Origin: Selaginella moellendorffii
Lineage: Eukaryota; Streptophyta; Lycopodiopsida; Selaginellales; Selaginellaceae
Assembly (NCBI RefSeq): GCF_000143415.4
Contig: NW_003314263.1
Coordinates: 932,165-996,164 of the forward strand
DNA length: 64,000 nt
Direction of reading: 5' to 3'
Of the stretch, positions 9,697 to 20,862 are shown piece by piece. The notes under the pieces were generated by a model. The model worked only from the letters and a program-made list of their open reading frames with translations. It ran no database searches and was not told the origin of the DNA. How positions within the stretch are numbered: position 1 is the stretch's first letter; the number at the start of each line of letters is the position of its first letter. The translations under genes and the position numbers were made by a program.

Positions 9697-10717
9697 TTGT
9701 CATGCAAGAGATGGATTCAGACTTGGCCACAAAGACATATACGTTCTCTAGTCAATAGTACAATCATTGTCAGGGTTGTAGTTTTACTACATGCCCAGAA
9801 TGCAGCAGTGATGTCCCATGCAATCCAAGGTTTGCAAATGGTGATCCACAAAATTTAGCACTAATGCTATGTGCTGATGGTTTTCAAGTAACATCAACTA
9901 AAATGAGAAGCATAATATTGTCATGCTCAACGAAGGGACACAAGGCATTCACGAGGTTGAGGAACTCATTCTGCCAGTATTGTATATTTAGAAGGATGAG
10001 CTACCTAACAATATGGACAATGCAAATGTTCTTGACGTCTTTTTAGATCATATCATGCAACAGTTAGAAGATTTGTACCTGAATGGACACGCAACTAAAT
10101 ATTCATTATAGATAAACTTTATATTTAACTTTCAGTAGTTTAGATTTTAGGGCTTGAACAAAAGTTCAGCATGTGAGCTATTGAAGATGAGCTTTAGTAA
10201 GTTCTTTCTTCTATTTAATCATTTGTAACCACTTTATATTTTCTATTCTTCTGCAGTAAATCTGGAGGAAATCCATGTAGATATTGCTCAATTCGTAATA
10301 CTAGAAAGTAGAAACTTTATAGAGATGTTTGGCAGAAAACCAAGAGACTGAGATCAATGTCAAACGATGGAAGAAGTCGAGGTAGCTATTAATCATCTTC
10401 AAATGGGAAATACCTCTACAGAAAAGAGTTATGGACCAAGAGGCAAATCTGCTCTACATTGGGTTTACCATGGTCTAGACTTACTCCATGATTCTGTTTT
10501 TGATGCTATGCATACTATTTCTTCGCTTTTGCAGATACAAATAATATGATGTGGAAGAAAGTCTGAGAGGCTAAGAAGGAAGCAATTGCAAAGGAAGGAC
10601 TTCAGCTAATATTGTAGAAGAGGTCCTCAAGCATGAAAGTTGGTTGACCGCTAGAAAGACCTTTGGAATGCTTAGCTTTTTGGAAAGCATGTGAGCATCA
10701 TCAGTTTTTACAATAGG

Positions 10718-10938
10718 ACTTCTAGAGGATCTAGATGATCTTAAACTTATATAACTAAACACTGTTATTGCAATGATTTTTTATGACTTTGGATGAGACC
10801 ATAGGACTTCTAGGAGATCTAGATAGTTTTGGACTGTTTATTATCAGGAGTGTTATTGCAATGATTTTTTATGACTTTGGATGAAACCATGGTTGAAATG
10901 TTGAGCGATTGTTAGTTTTGGACTGTTTATAATCAGGA
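10718..10938. repeat. Short tandem duplication, period about 87 bp
   Basis: Two and a half diverged copies share the blocks GACTTCTAG(A)GGATCTAGAT, then GTTATTGCAATGATTTTTTA, then TTTTGGACTGTTTAT. No coding content. Confidence 0.6.
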
Positions 10939-11639
10939 GGCTTATTGGTAAAATGTTTTAGTGAGATTTAACAACATGAAGACAAATCACAAACAAATGG
11001 ACATATTACTTTCTCTAGGATCCATAACAGGTGCTTCAAATAATAATAGGATAAAATACTTCTAATTTGTTGTTTTCCCAGGTTGTTTTTTACTAGAGTA
11101 CAAGCTTTACTCTTTCAAGATCATGATCATCTTCTTCCTCGAAACCATTGGGAGGGATTGGTTTAAAATGCTTGCAAGAAGTTAAAAACACCAATGCAAA
11201 TCAAACACTTTCTTTCTCTGCAATGTTTTCAATCCTTTTTCCACATGATGTAATGGAGTATTTTGCCAAGCAGTAGCTAAAGCTTTATTTGCAGACGCTC
11301 CAAACTCTAACAGGGACGATCTGATAAAGGAGAAGGGAATTCTTATTGGCAAGGGAGTTAAGTGACCTATTGGTGTTCATGAGCTTAATGCAATTGCAGG
11401 ATTCAACAATAAAAGTGAGGATGCATAGTCCAATAACAAGGTGATTCACTTCAAATTTACTTTCGCAGTGGGATATATCTTTGGAGGCTAAAATGTTCAC
11501 ATTGTAGTGAAGAATCGAACTTGGGAAGAACTTCCTTGGATTAAGAAGTTTAAATATGCTTTTAGTCATAAGTTTGAACAAAGCTACAAGTTAAAGCATA
11601 TTTTATTTTATTTTATGCTATGTATATTTTGTATTCTCT

Positions 11640-12662
11640 TGCAGGTTTACTTTGCAGCAGATTATTTTCGTTATGAAATAACAAATGGCCATCCAGAAAA
11701 ATATGAGTTTTCGAGTATGCATCTGCTTACAAGCGCAATGCATAAGTTCAGCGTTGATTGCATTCAACCTGTTGAGCTCATAGAGCATGAGATATGTGTG
11801 GTTCTGATCCCAGATGGAAAATGGCGTGGAGATCAAATTGTTTAGGATGTAAAATCCTCAAGGTTACCATGTAAACTTCTTGAATCAGGAAATGTTGTTC
11901 CAATATGGCCAAAATCTCATGATATTCTTCAAGTGAGAGCACCAAGGACATCTCATGAAGCTTGGTATGTTTATGTTGATCAGGGTTTTGAAGTAGAGAG
12001 GAAGGCCAAGTCACCTGGCTGCAACACGTGAAAGGCTTGCCTCAGAACATTTATGCACTTACATATCAAAATCGGCAAAGACTATCTTGGTTAGAATCAT
12101 TGATGGTGAAATATAGACGTTAAAATGATTAAGAAAAACTCATTAAGTGAGATTAAACAAAAACTTGTTAAAAAAATTAAAAAAACAAGCTTAAGTAGTT
12201 TCTAAATGAGTTTAACATGTTGGTTTTTAAAAGGAGTTCTAGTGAGCGAGACATTGAGGATTTGAAAGCACAGGGAGCGGCTGAGGCTCCCAGAACTGCA
12301 AGCATATCCTGTATACGAGCAAAGCTACAAGGTTTGCTTCCTCTACAAACCTTTCATGTTCTTCACAAGGATTCACCTTGCAAGCTTTGTTCTAGGATTA
12401 TAAACGACTTGCAATCAACTGGAAACTGGAGGAGCTCGTGCTCCTTCTCAAGGAGTTGCGTGTTTCTCATACAAAGGCAAGTTTCCAAACCTTCACTCCT
12501 CGATCTAACGCATGCAAAGTGGATGAACTACTAGGAAGAACTTTGATGTGTTTGCCGGGGAGGTCGGGGAACTTGCAAAAGCTGGTCTGGCAACTCAACA
12601 CCACGCACAACCCCAAGAACAAGCTTGGGGCGTCAACTCCCAAGAAGGTGACGGGTCAATAG
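11640..12662 (+). pseudogene. Right-arm copy of the unknown repeated gene (blocks C and B1)
   Basis: Plus-strand counterpart of the left-arm C and B1 blocks. One open segment runs to 11845 (YFAADYFRYEITNGHPEK to KWRGDQIV), the next from about 12217 to 12534 and an overlapping frame to 12662 (FQTFTPRSNACKVDELLGR, then a basic tail). The frames are not joined by an obvious splice model. The B2 block present in the left arm is absent here. Family unknown. Confidence 0.4.
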
Positions 12663-12831
12663 TGAATATTCAATAAACAATTAGATTATTCTCGGCTAGA
12701 TCGCAGTCACATCTCATCCGACGGCAGAACGCCATCCCAACCGTCGACAAATAGTCGTTATGAGAAGCTAGGGTTTCTACCCTTTTTATTTCTCATCTCA
12801 AGGAAGCTTGCGCGAGAGGAGAAGCTCTGCG

Positions 12832-13743
12832 ATGGTCCGCCAAGACGTTGAGTTTGAGGACGATGATTGTGCCGAGCTCCTCAAGATCTACACGAGGGGC
12901 CAGAGGCTGGGTTGCGGGAGCCAGGGCCAGGTTTTCGTGCTCAAGGGGGCCACGAGCTACGCCGGAAAGATGTTTCGAGCGGGGAGGGACGCCGGGAGAG
13001 AGCTCCGGCTCATGTCCAAGCTCCGCGGCTGCGCTGGAGTGGTCTCCTTGGCGGGCTTCGTGAAGGAGAGGAGCGGCGGGGCTTGCTACGGGACCATGGT
13101 GATGGAGCTGTGCGGTCCTAGCCTGTTCCATCGATTGATCAAGGGAGGGCCGCTGGGCGAGGAGGAGGCCGCCAAGACCATCCAGAGGCTGGCGGAGGCG
13201 CTCAAGGGGATACATAGCAGCGGCATCGTCCACCGGGATCTCAAGCCGGAGAACGTCTTCGTCAAGCTGGGCGCTGCTGCCGTGCACGAGGTGGTGATTG
13301 GAGACTTCGGCGTGGCCACGGACGACCCCAAGGAGATGTCGCAGTGCTGTGGAACCGGGAAGTATATGGCCCCGGAGGTGACGAGCTGCAAGGGTGACGC
13401 AAGGTCGCAGAGCTTTTACACTGCGGCCATCGACGTGTGGGCGCTGGGAGTGATCGCATATGAGCTGCTGAGAGGCTACAAGCAATCCAGGGAAATCGAG
13501 TTGTTGCGAGCCGGGGAATTCCCGGATGGTTGTCCTCTCTCAGACGAGGCGGAGGATCTCATCTGCGGGATGCTGGCTGTGGAGCCGAGCGAGAGGTTGA
13601 CGCTGGATGGTGTGCTGGAGCATCCCTGGATCGTGGAGAATTGCAGCAGTAAGACGATTCAAAAGAGGAGGCGCTGTGGAGTGAAGAGGAGTGCTCCCGG
13701 TTTTAGTAGCGACTTGGTTGTCAAGAAAGTTCGAGCAGCGTGA
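12832..13743 (+). CDS. Serine/threonine kinase, CAMK/PPCK-like (right-arm copy)
   Basis: Near-identical to the 4523-5434 gene, with the same 303-residue frame from MVRQDVEFEDDD to the TGA at 13741-13743. All catalytic motifs are kept: GCGSQGQV, the YAGK lysine, HRDLKPEN, GDFG and MAPEV. Few amino-acid differences are visible (E24Q, then IFVKLDATA to VFVKLGAAA, and KRKRC to KRRRC). An in-frame upstream ATG at 12808 would add eight residues (MRERRSSA), but it is not shared with the left copy, so I prefer 12832. This is the only one of the three kinase genes in this arm without a disabling change. Gene conversion between the arms could explain the high similarity. Confidence 0.82.
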   Translation: MVRQDVEFEDDDCAELLKIYTRGQRLGCGSQGQVFVLKGATSYAGKMFRAGRDAGRELRLMSKLRGCAGVVSLAGFVKERSGGACYGTMVMELCGPSLFHRLIKGGPLGEEEAAKTIQRLAEALKGIHSSGIVHRDLKPENVFVKLGAAAVHEVVIGDFGVATDDPKEMSQCCGTGKYMAPEVTSCKGDARSQSFYTAAIDVWALGVIAYELLRGYKQSREIELLRAGEFPDGCPLSDEAEDLICGMLAVEPSERLTLDGVLEHPWIVENCSSKTIQKRRRCGVKRSAPGFSSDLVVKKVRAA

Positions 13744-13842
13744 GTGTGTTAAATACATGCCTCCATCAGCCAACTTGGTGAGCGCTTACTGTTAGTACAT
13801 GAAGAGATAAATGTAAACCAGGGTGTAGTTTGATCATACAGA

Positions 13843-14393
13843 TCATATTTTAAAATCAATGATATAACGTGAATTTGTGTACCACTTGGTATGGCTGTTT
13901 GCCCGCCCCATGCCCAGCTCGGAAACGCTCCTGGCTGCTCGTTGCGTGAAGCCTTGGCCACTTTGCATCTGATAGCCACCGAGTAGCGATCCCCAAGCCG
14001 GGAGAAATGGCATGGCTTGGACCACCTCGCGAGCGAGTTCCAGGTTCCCGGCCCGTCCCAGGATGTCTGTGACTGAATCGTAGTGCTCCCTCAAAGCTGT
14101 GATTCCAAAGTCGCCGCTCATGAGCACGAAGTGGTGGAGTCCCTGTTCTAGCTTTCCGCCATGGCTGGACGCAGCGAGAACACTGAAGGTTTGCTTGTCG
14201 GGAGTGAGTCCTTCGATTGCCATCTTCGCCACCAGATCGAAGCAAGAGCTTAGCTCTCCGGCCTGAGCATTCCCCGCGATCATGGTGTTGTAAGAGACGA
14301 CGTTCTTCTCGGGAAAATGCTCGAAGAACCGCGCAGCCGCTTCTAAGTTGCCGTTTCCAGTGACAGATCCGAGCAGTGAGTTCCAGGAGACAA
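13843..14393 (-). pseudogene. Truncated PPR C-terminus (right-arm copy)
   Basis: Same fragment as 3873-4423 on the opposite strand, sharing its 5' truncation point within the FVSWNSLLGS motif and the missing serine and DLL codons, so the truncation predates the inverted duplication. Ends at the same stop region, convergent with the kinase at 12832. Confidence 0.8.
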
Positions 14394-14527
14394 AATTAGA
14401 AACATAATTATAATTATTGATATAATATCTATTTTAATTTTTTTCTTTACATGATCTATTTAGAGAAAAAGATAAAATGTTTTGCAAAACTTTGAATGTA
14501 TACATTCACAGTCTTCACAAACATTAT

Positions 14528-15529
14528 TTACATTGTAGCTACTGATGGGGCGGCATTGTTGATTTTAACCCAAGCTGGTCTAAAATTTCCACTCACAGTT
14601 GTCATTGTCAGGAGCACTAGCCTGGCTGTGTCGTCGGCCTTCTCTTGGAAATATGGCATCTTCAAGGCATTTTGCGCCAAGATCCTCCTCGCCAGATCAA
14701 TTGCCAGCATCCTCTTGAGCAGCTCCACCGCATCGGGGTCTTTAATTCCGCTTTTCATGTCCTCGGCTTTCCACCACGCCATCTTCTCCAAGATCCTCTC
14801 GCGTGCTTGCTCGCGGCGCCTGTCTTGATAGCCCATGCCACGGCCATCAATGTCCAGCTTCTTGGCGAAATCAGCCACAAAATAGTCGAGCGAGTCCCCA
14901 TCCTCCTCGTCGGGCACGTCAAAGGGATTGCTACCCAGGAGCATCTCCGCGAATATACACCCGGCGCCCCATACGTCAATTGCAGTGCCAAAGCTGGTGG
15001 CACCCTTGAGAAGCTCCGGAGCGTTGAACGTTAAGGTCCCGACCTTGTTCGACCAGGGGCGTGTCTGCAGCCTCCTTGCGGTAGCGAAGTCTGCCAGCTT
15101 CACCACAAACTTATTCTTCTCTCAATCCCTTTTGACGAGAACGTTGCTCGTCTTGACGTCTTGGTGAACGATTCTGTGCGCGTGAATCCACACCAGGCCC
15201 TTGAGGATCTGGCGCATCACGGCCCTGATGTCGTGCTCCCCAAGCTTGCGTGACGAGATCACATCGCTCAAACTCCTGTCCATGAGCTCCATCACCATGA
15301 ACGTACCCTGGTTGTTGCAGGTCAACCCAAGGAGATTGACAACGTTGTCGTGCACTACCTCTTCCAGGATCTCCGACTCGTTGATGATGGCATCGTAAAG
15401 GTACTCGTGCTCGTACATCTTCTTCATGGCTACTTTGTCTCCAGTCTTTCGGTGGAACCCAACCCTCACCTCTCCATCCGCTCCAGCGCCTAGCAACCTT
15501 GCGCCACTCGCCCACACATAGTCTGCCAT
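14528..15529 (-). pseudogene. Right-arm copy of the HQD kinase, with a nonsense codon
   Basis: Matches the 2743-3738 gene from MADYVWASG to the C-terminus, but the codon after LVKRD is TGA where the left copy has GGA (around 15122-15124), splitting the frame into a 135-residue N-terminal part and a 192-residue C-terminal part. The catalytic loop HQDVKTSN lies before the stop; DFA and APE lie after it. A two-residue insertion (PDEEDGDS) and scattered substitutions are also present. The protein would lose the activation segment and C-lobe. Sequencing error is possible but less likely given the other drift. Confidence 0.8.
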
Positions 15530-16083
15530 CGCTCGAAAAAATGAATGGTTAGGAAAACCTAAAGGATTTGTTTTGCAGAAAAGGCACCCAACTTCAAGAA
15601 AAAGATGGAGAAAAAGGAGTTTATTTTAATTACAAATGTAAAAAGAAAGGAAAAAAACTCTTTAAATCTTGGTCGCCTGCACTGCAGACAGCATATTCTC
15701 CTTGAGCTTCCTTGATCATGTCCAGCCCTACGTTGGGCGCGGTTGCAGAGGACCTGTCTGGGTTCGTCAAGAGAGCACCACCACTACAAACACACACAAA
15801 AGAAAAGAAAAAAGGATCAGAAAGCATAGAGAAAAAAAAACGTGCCAAGCTTTTTTGTTTACCAGAGTTCCTGGGATCTTCTACAACGTTGAGATTAATC
15901 TTGTATTTATAATTATAAACATACTTATAATTTATAAACCTTCCTAAACACTTTTTAGTATAGTTCAGTTTCTTCTACCATATTATTATTAGTCTATTTT
16001 ACTTATCTTCTTTTCGTGTTGGACACAACTCATATTTTTACTTAGTGTTTTCTTACAATATTTTGTATCTAAGATATCATATG
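15530..16083. other. Right-arm spacer between kinase copies
   Basis: Counterpart of 2210-2742. AT-rich, no supported gene. Holds the 58-bp block 15730-15787 whose orientation is flipped relative to the arm. Confidence 0.6.
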
Positions 16084-16796
16084 TTATTGGGTATTGCGAT
16101 GTAAATATCTGAAAGCTAAAGCTTGCCGGTCAGACGCTAGCATCGATTTGACTAACTCCAGGGCGTCCTTGTCCTTGATTAAATCATCCAAAGCCCGGAG
16201 AAATTTTTTGATCGTCTCCAACACCTCTCCTTTAGCCTCTTTCTCTGGTAGCTCAGGCATTTCCAATGGCAAGAGCATCCCCACTAGCAATATCCCAGCA
16301 CTCCATATGTCCACCGTGGTTCCCACTTTCAGGGTTGTTGTTTCTGGGGGATTGTTGCAAAGCCTCCTCGCACAGCTAAAATCACCCAGCTTCACCTTGA
16401 AAACACATCCTTTGACCTTCACCAGGACGTTATCTTTTGTCATGCCCTGGTGCGCCACCCCACGTTCATGCAGCCATGCAAGCCCTAGAAGGAGCTGGCG
16501 CATTATCTCCTTGATCTTCTCTTCCCTGGTGAAAAACCTCGAACCAAGCTCAGATTCTTGCCAGCTTTCGAAAGGTCCATTTGTAGGTACTCCAACACGT
16601 TACCATTAGTATGCTCGAATACCATGTAGTAATTCCCGTCCTTGTCTAGCCCCATGTCAATCACGTCCAAAACGTTTTCGTGTTTGCAATTTACCATGAT
16701 CTCAAACTCCTTGAGGATTTGCTTGTGAACCTCCTCGCCTTTACCCATATTTTTTATCACTACTCTCTCGCCCAGATCATCGTATCCATGCGTTTT
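16084..16796 (-). pseudogene. Right-arm copy of the pseudokinase, frameshifted and 5'-truncated
   Basis: Matches codons 22-258 of the 1433-2209 gene. A one-base deletion in the A-run of the SKAGKESEL codons (around 16555) shifts the frame, and the SDPVTARQAL segment is shortened to SDRQAL. The first 21 codons and the start are missing because the palindrome breakpoint is here. The same HQG and GDFS motifs and activation-loop deletion are present, so those losses predate the duplication. Confidence 0.8.
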
Positions 16797-17514
16797 GGAC
16801 GTTTTGGACCACACCTTCAACCATTTGAAGGAGTCTCCTTCACAACCTCTATATATCCTATTTTAGATTTGGGAACTTGGTAATCCTAAGAATGGCATTT
16901 ATATCAGCCTTTACACTTGGTCCAAGTCCTCCATATGTTCAATCTTATGACCGATACTCAAAGGTACCACCAACATAGTCCCATTTGCTTTTGTCACATT
17001 GATAATCTAACATCACTTACATCACAGTTTTGTCTTTCAAAGACTGGGTTATCCATTCATGAGTGATCAACCTAAATCCCCTCCTTAACATCCTTAGAAT
17101 GTGTATAGACATAAGGAACAACCTTCCTAATATCCCTTTTTCGGTCCCTACTGAGTTCTTTTCTATTTATGGCCATGTTTGCCAACACTGCTATTAAGTC
17201 AAGGCTTGAAAGCCTAACCACTATGTTTCATTGACCTCTGGGACTTCTTTGCCATATGACTGCATCCTTGGTCACCACACAAGTGGATTGTGTAAGACAC
17301 AAAATCCCTAGGCCCCAAAGTGGAGCTGGAAGGGTGCCACGTGGTAGTGGCTGAAGTGAAAGCCAAACGAGCGTAACACGTTTGGACTAAAAGCTCCGAC
17401 TTGAAAAGGTCAAGAGCGGGAGTGGGACTCCCAACGAAGTGCTCAAGGAACAAACATGAAGTGAAAGATAAGTGAGTCTCTAGAAAAGGGACACCAGAGG
17501 ACCGACACATGACA

Positions 17515-17945
17515 CATGGAAGAATCCGAGATAGACCGAGATGGAGTTCGAAATGGACCCGAGATGGAGTCCGAAATGGACCCAAGATGGAGTCTGAGAT
17601 GGAGTCCGAGATGGACCCGAGATGGAGTCCGAGATGGACCGAGATGGAATCCGAGATAGACCCGAGATGGAGTCTGAGATGGAGTCCGAGATGGAGTCCA
17701 AGATGGACCCGAGATGGAGTCTGAGATGGACCGAGATGGAGTCCGAGATGGACCCGAGATGGAGTCCGAGGTGGACCAAGATGGAGTTCAAGATGGACCC
17801 GAGATGGAATCCGAGATGGAGTTCGAGAAGGACCCGAGATGGAGTCCGAGTTCGAGACCGAGATTGGGACCGAGACCGAGACCGAGGCCGAGGCTGAGAC
17901 CGAGCCCAAGCCCGAGTCCGAGTTTGAGTCTAAGTTCGAGTCTAA
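17515..17945. repeat. Degenerate minisatellite (GAGATGGAGTCC / GAGATGGACCC units)
   Basis: Dozens of imperfect 12- to 27-base units alternate GAGATGGAGTCC with GAGATGGACCC and grade into GAGACCGAG units toward the 3' end. A more decayed copy in the opposite orientation lies at 19690-20010. Confidence 0.85.
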
Positions 17946-19370
17946 GAGGGTGAAAGCCCAAAGCATTCGTCTCCCAGACCTTGGGGGGTTTGGTGAGCTC
18001 CAAAAGTATAGTGAGGGGGAGGACTGCAGTGGAGCCAGTTTGGCCAGGAAAGGCCAATTTGGCCCAGGAAGGCTGTACCCAGTGTTGGGTGATGAGCTGC
18101 CCACTGGGAAGTCCAAGACTAGAGTGAACACAGACCGACAAGCGGGGTAGCTTGGTGAAGTGTTCAAGAGTTGGCTCTAGTTCCCCCGGGAGATTAACTG
18201 GCCGATGCTCCTAGTCCAAGTATGGGTGGCACTACCTACTTGGATACCTGGTGTGGCTCAACAGAACCTCGCTCTAAGCCCACGGCTAAAACACCCAAAG
18301 GCAGAAGGCAGGGAGAGTACCCACGAGGCTTGTGTAAGGCCACGGTGTTCCAAAATGTTGCCCCAAGGTCCCAGATTGTGAAAAGGAAGAGGAGCCATCC
18401 TATGGTGTAGAGACCAAGGATGCAGTCATGTGAGGAGGAAGTCCCAAAGGACTGTGGGACTTAGTGGTCGGGCCTGTAGGCCTTGATCCAGTGGTAGTGT
18501 TGGCAAACATGGCCATGGGCAGAAAGGGACTTGGTGGGGACCGGAAAGGGGATATTGGGGAAGGTTATTCCCCATGTCTATGAGCATCCTAAAGATGCTA
18601 AGGAGTGGATCTGGGATGATCACTCATGGACGGATGCCCCAATCTTTGAGAGATGGGACTGTGATGTAGGTGGTGTTGGACCACCAATGTGACCAAGGTG
18701 AATGGGCATGGCCTTAGCGTAACGGGCTGATATGTCAGTAGTACCTTGGGGTGTTGGTCATGGGATTGGACACGTGGAGCACTTGGACCAAGTGCAATGG
18801 TTGAGTGGCATGGATGCCATTCTTGGGGCTAGCAAGTCCCTAAGTCCAAAATAGGACCTATGGAGGTTGTGAGTGAGACTCTTCCAAGTAGTCGGAGGTG
18901 TGGTTAAGTGACTAAAGTAGAATGGAAAATTTAGTCGCTTACAGATTGCTCTTCTTCCTTTCCACAGTTTGGGACTTTGGGACAACATTTCGAAACATCC
19001 CAACCCTACACGAGCTTCGTGGGTACTCTTCCCACCATCTACTTTTATGTGCCTTATGTAAACAACCAAAGGGAATGACTTGAGAGATGATACATGGGGT
19101 TCAATTATAGAAGGAAAAGGCCCATGAACAAGAGTGCACCCCCTCTTTTAATCGGTTAAGGGTCTTGAGATATTTGGGGTTAAGTGTCCTTGGGTTTAAA
19201 TAATACTGGACTGGGTGACTTCCCGGGAAGTCCAAATTCAAGAGTTTACACTTTATCCATGTGGTTAAAGCAAGGTTTTGATGAGCCATGCCAGTATCCA
19301 AATAGGTAGTGCCACCCACACTTGGACTAGGAATATTGACCATTTGATCTCCTGAGGGAATTAGAGTTGA

Positions 19371-19502
19371 CTTTTGAATACTTCACCAAACTACTTATTT
19401 GTTTGTCTATATTCACTCTAGCTTTGGACTTCTCAACTTTTGAACACTTCACCAAGCTATTTATTTGTCTATCCATATTCACTCTAGTTTTGGACTTCTC
19501 AA
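19371..19502. repeat. 66-bp tandem duplication
   Basis: Two adjacent copies starting CTTTTGAAYACTTCACCAA and ending TTTGGACTTCTCAA, at 19371-19436 and 19437-19502, with a few transitions between them. Confidence 0.85.
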
Positions 19503-19689
19503 TGGTTATATCATCATCAACACATGGGTATAACTTTCCTAAACCACACTAGCCTTTTCTTGCCAAATTGGTTCCACTAGAATCCAACCCCCACACTCTT
19601 CTTACTATACTTTTGGAACCCCTTGAAACCCCACCCCCTAGGGTCGATCGCTTTGGGTTTTCACCTCACAGCCTGTATTAATATTCGGA

Positions 19690-20010
19690 CTCGGACTCAA
19701 TCTTGTACTCATAGTTAGCCTCAGTCTCGATCTTTGTCTTGGTCTCAGTTTTGGTCTCCATCTCGGGTCCATCTTAGGTCCATTTTAGACTCCATCTCAG
19801 GTCCATCTCGGACTCTATCTCGAATCGATCTTAGACTCTATTTAGATCCATCTCAAACTCCATCTTAGGTCCATCTCAGACTCCATCTTGAGTCCATTTT
19901 GAGTCCATTTCGGACTCCATTTTGGGTTTATCTTGGACTCCACCTCAAACTCCACTTTGGACTCCATGTCAGATTCCACCTTAGACTTCATCTCAACACT
20001 TCTATATGTC
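19690..20010. repeat. Inverted, decayed copy of the minisatellite
   Basis: Reads as repeated CCATCTCGGACTCCATCTCAGGT-like units with many C-to-T changes, consistent with an older or methylated copy of 17515-17945. Confidence 0.7.
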
Positions 20011-20170
20011 ATGTATTAATCCTTTTGTATCCCTTTTCTAAAAACTCACTTATTGTATGCTTCATGTTCGTTCCTCGAGCACTTTGTTAAGAGTTCTAAT
20101 CCTGCACTTGATTTTTCAAACTAAAACTTTTAACCCAAACATGTTATGCTTGTTTGGCTTCCACTTCAGT

Positions 20171-20862
20171 CAATCCCCCTAATCCCTTCTTTGAAAACCT
20201 TGATAATGCTCTAAAAGTCTATGAGCTTTATATTCCCAAACAAGCTTTCCCTAAACCCTAAAAGGATATTTTATGAGCAATGCCCCCTTGTGCATCTTAT
20301 GGATTGCATTGGCTGCTTGCCTAATCACAATAGCTGCCTTATATTCATTAAGTTTTTTTTTTATTTGAGCAACACATCCTTTAACAAACATTGACACGAC
20401 TCCTTTAAAAAATGGTAATAATCTTAATCCCTAAAAACTTCCAGAAGCTTAAATATTATAACTCATTTTTTGTTTTGCACTTTGGAGGATTATTCAATCC
20501 AAGATCTAGGTTATGCATCTTTGAAAGATGGGCCAGTGTCTCAATCTTTACCTTAGTTTCCTCTTGTAAGCCTCCATTTTGGAGTATGTCATCAATGATC
20601 AAGTCTTTAATAGGGTAATCATTTATTTGAATTCATTTGTATGCAAAAAAAATTCACTATTTGCTTTATGCTTGATCTTATACACAATAGTCTCACAACC
20701 CAACTTAAAGTCATTTATATCACTCTTCATCATTGCTACTTCACTCGTACCAACATGCCCTAGCAAAAAGATTGTGTAAAGGCAAATATATTTGGGCGTT
20801 ATTACTAAATTGCAAAATCTCATAGATTTTAAAATTACTTTATGTTTCTAGACCTTTTATGA
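20171..20862. other. AT-rich intergenic DNA
   Basis: No open frame or motif that I can support. Short T-rich runs only. Confidence 0.5.

Larger units (their letters stand above)
8669..11627. other. Gene-poor spacer with transposon-like debris
   Basis: Mostly AT-rich. Several short plus-strand stretches look like decayed coding sequence (for example 9250-9410 and 9697-10100, with frames such as HNIVMLNEGTQGIHEVEE) but each is broken by stops. No transposase or polymerase motif could be recognised, so the origin is left open. At about 11500-11627 the sequence resembles an upstream exon of the unknown repeated gene (FEQSYKL). Confidence 0.4.
11628..16796. repeat. Right arm of the large inverted duplication
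   Basis: Reverse-complement partner of 1499-6600. It is about 67 bp longer because of small indels, for example extra bases near 12085 (CTTGGTTAG) and 12240. Identity looks well above 90 percent across the kinase genes. The outer end breaks at about 16796 inside the pseudokinase copy, after which unrelated sequence follows. Confidence 0.92.
16850..20170. repeat. Complex repeat cluster with inverted copies of two blocks
   Basis: Block A (about 16870-17200) recurs inverted at about 18500-18860: the segments around GGCCATGTTTGCCAACACT and ACTTGGTCCAAGT are shared. Block B (about 17330-18380) recurs inverted at about 19240-20170: the segment CCTAGTCCAAGTATGGGTGG is shared, as are the minisatellite and the segment around CTCACTTAT. 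The order is A, B, A-inverted, B-inverted. Open frames across it are by-products of a period divisible by three. No transposase or reverse-transcriptase motif was found; it may be a non-autonomous element present twice in opposite orientation. Confidence 0.65.

Noticed and set aside
9299-9858. Open frames spanning the run of N
   Set aside because: Openness comes from undetermined bases; the flanking codons show no family.
17214-18167. Long minus-strand open frame with Ser/Pro/His/Leu repeats, and matching plus-strand frames
   Set aside because: Made by a minisatellite whose units are mostly multiples of three; several frames are open on both strands and no domain is present.
19371-19502. Possible CRISPR-like array
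   Set aside because: Just two 66-bp tandem copies with no spacers, in a plant nuclear genome.
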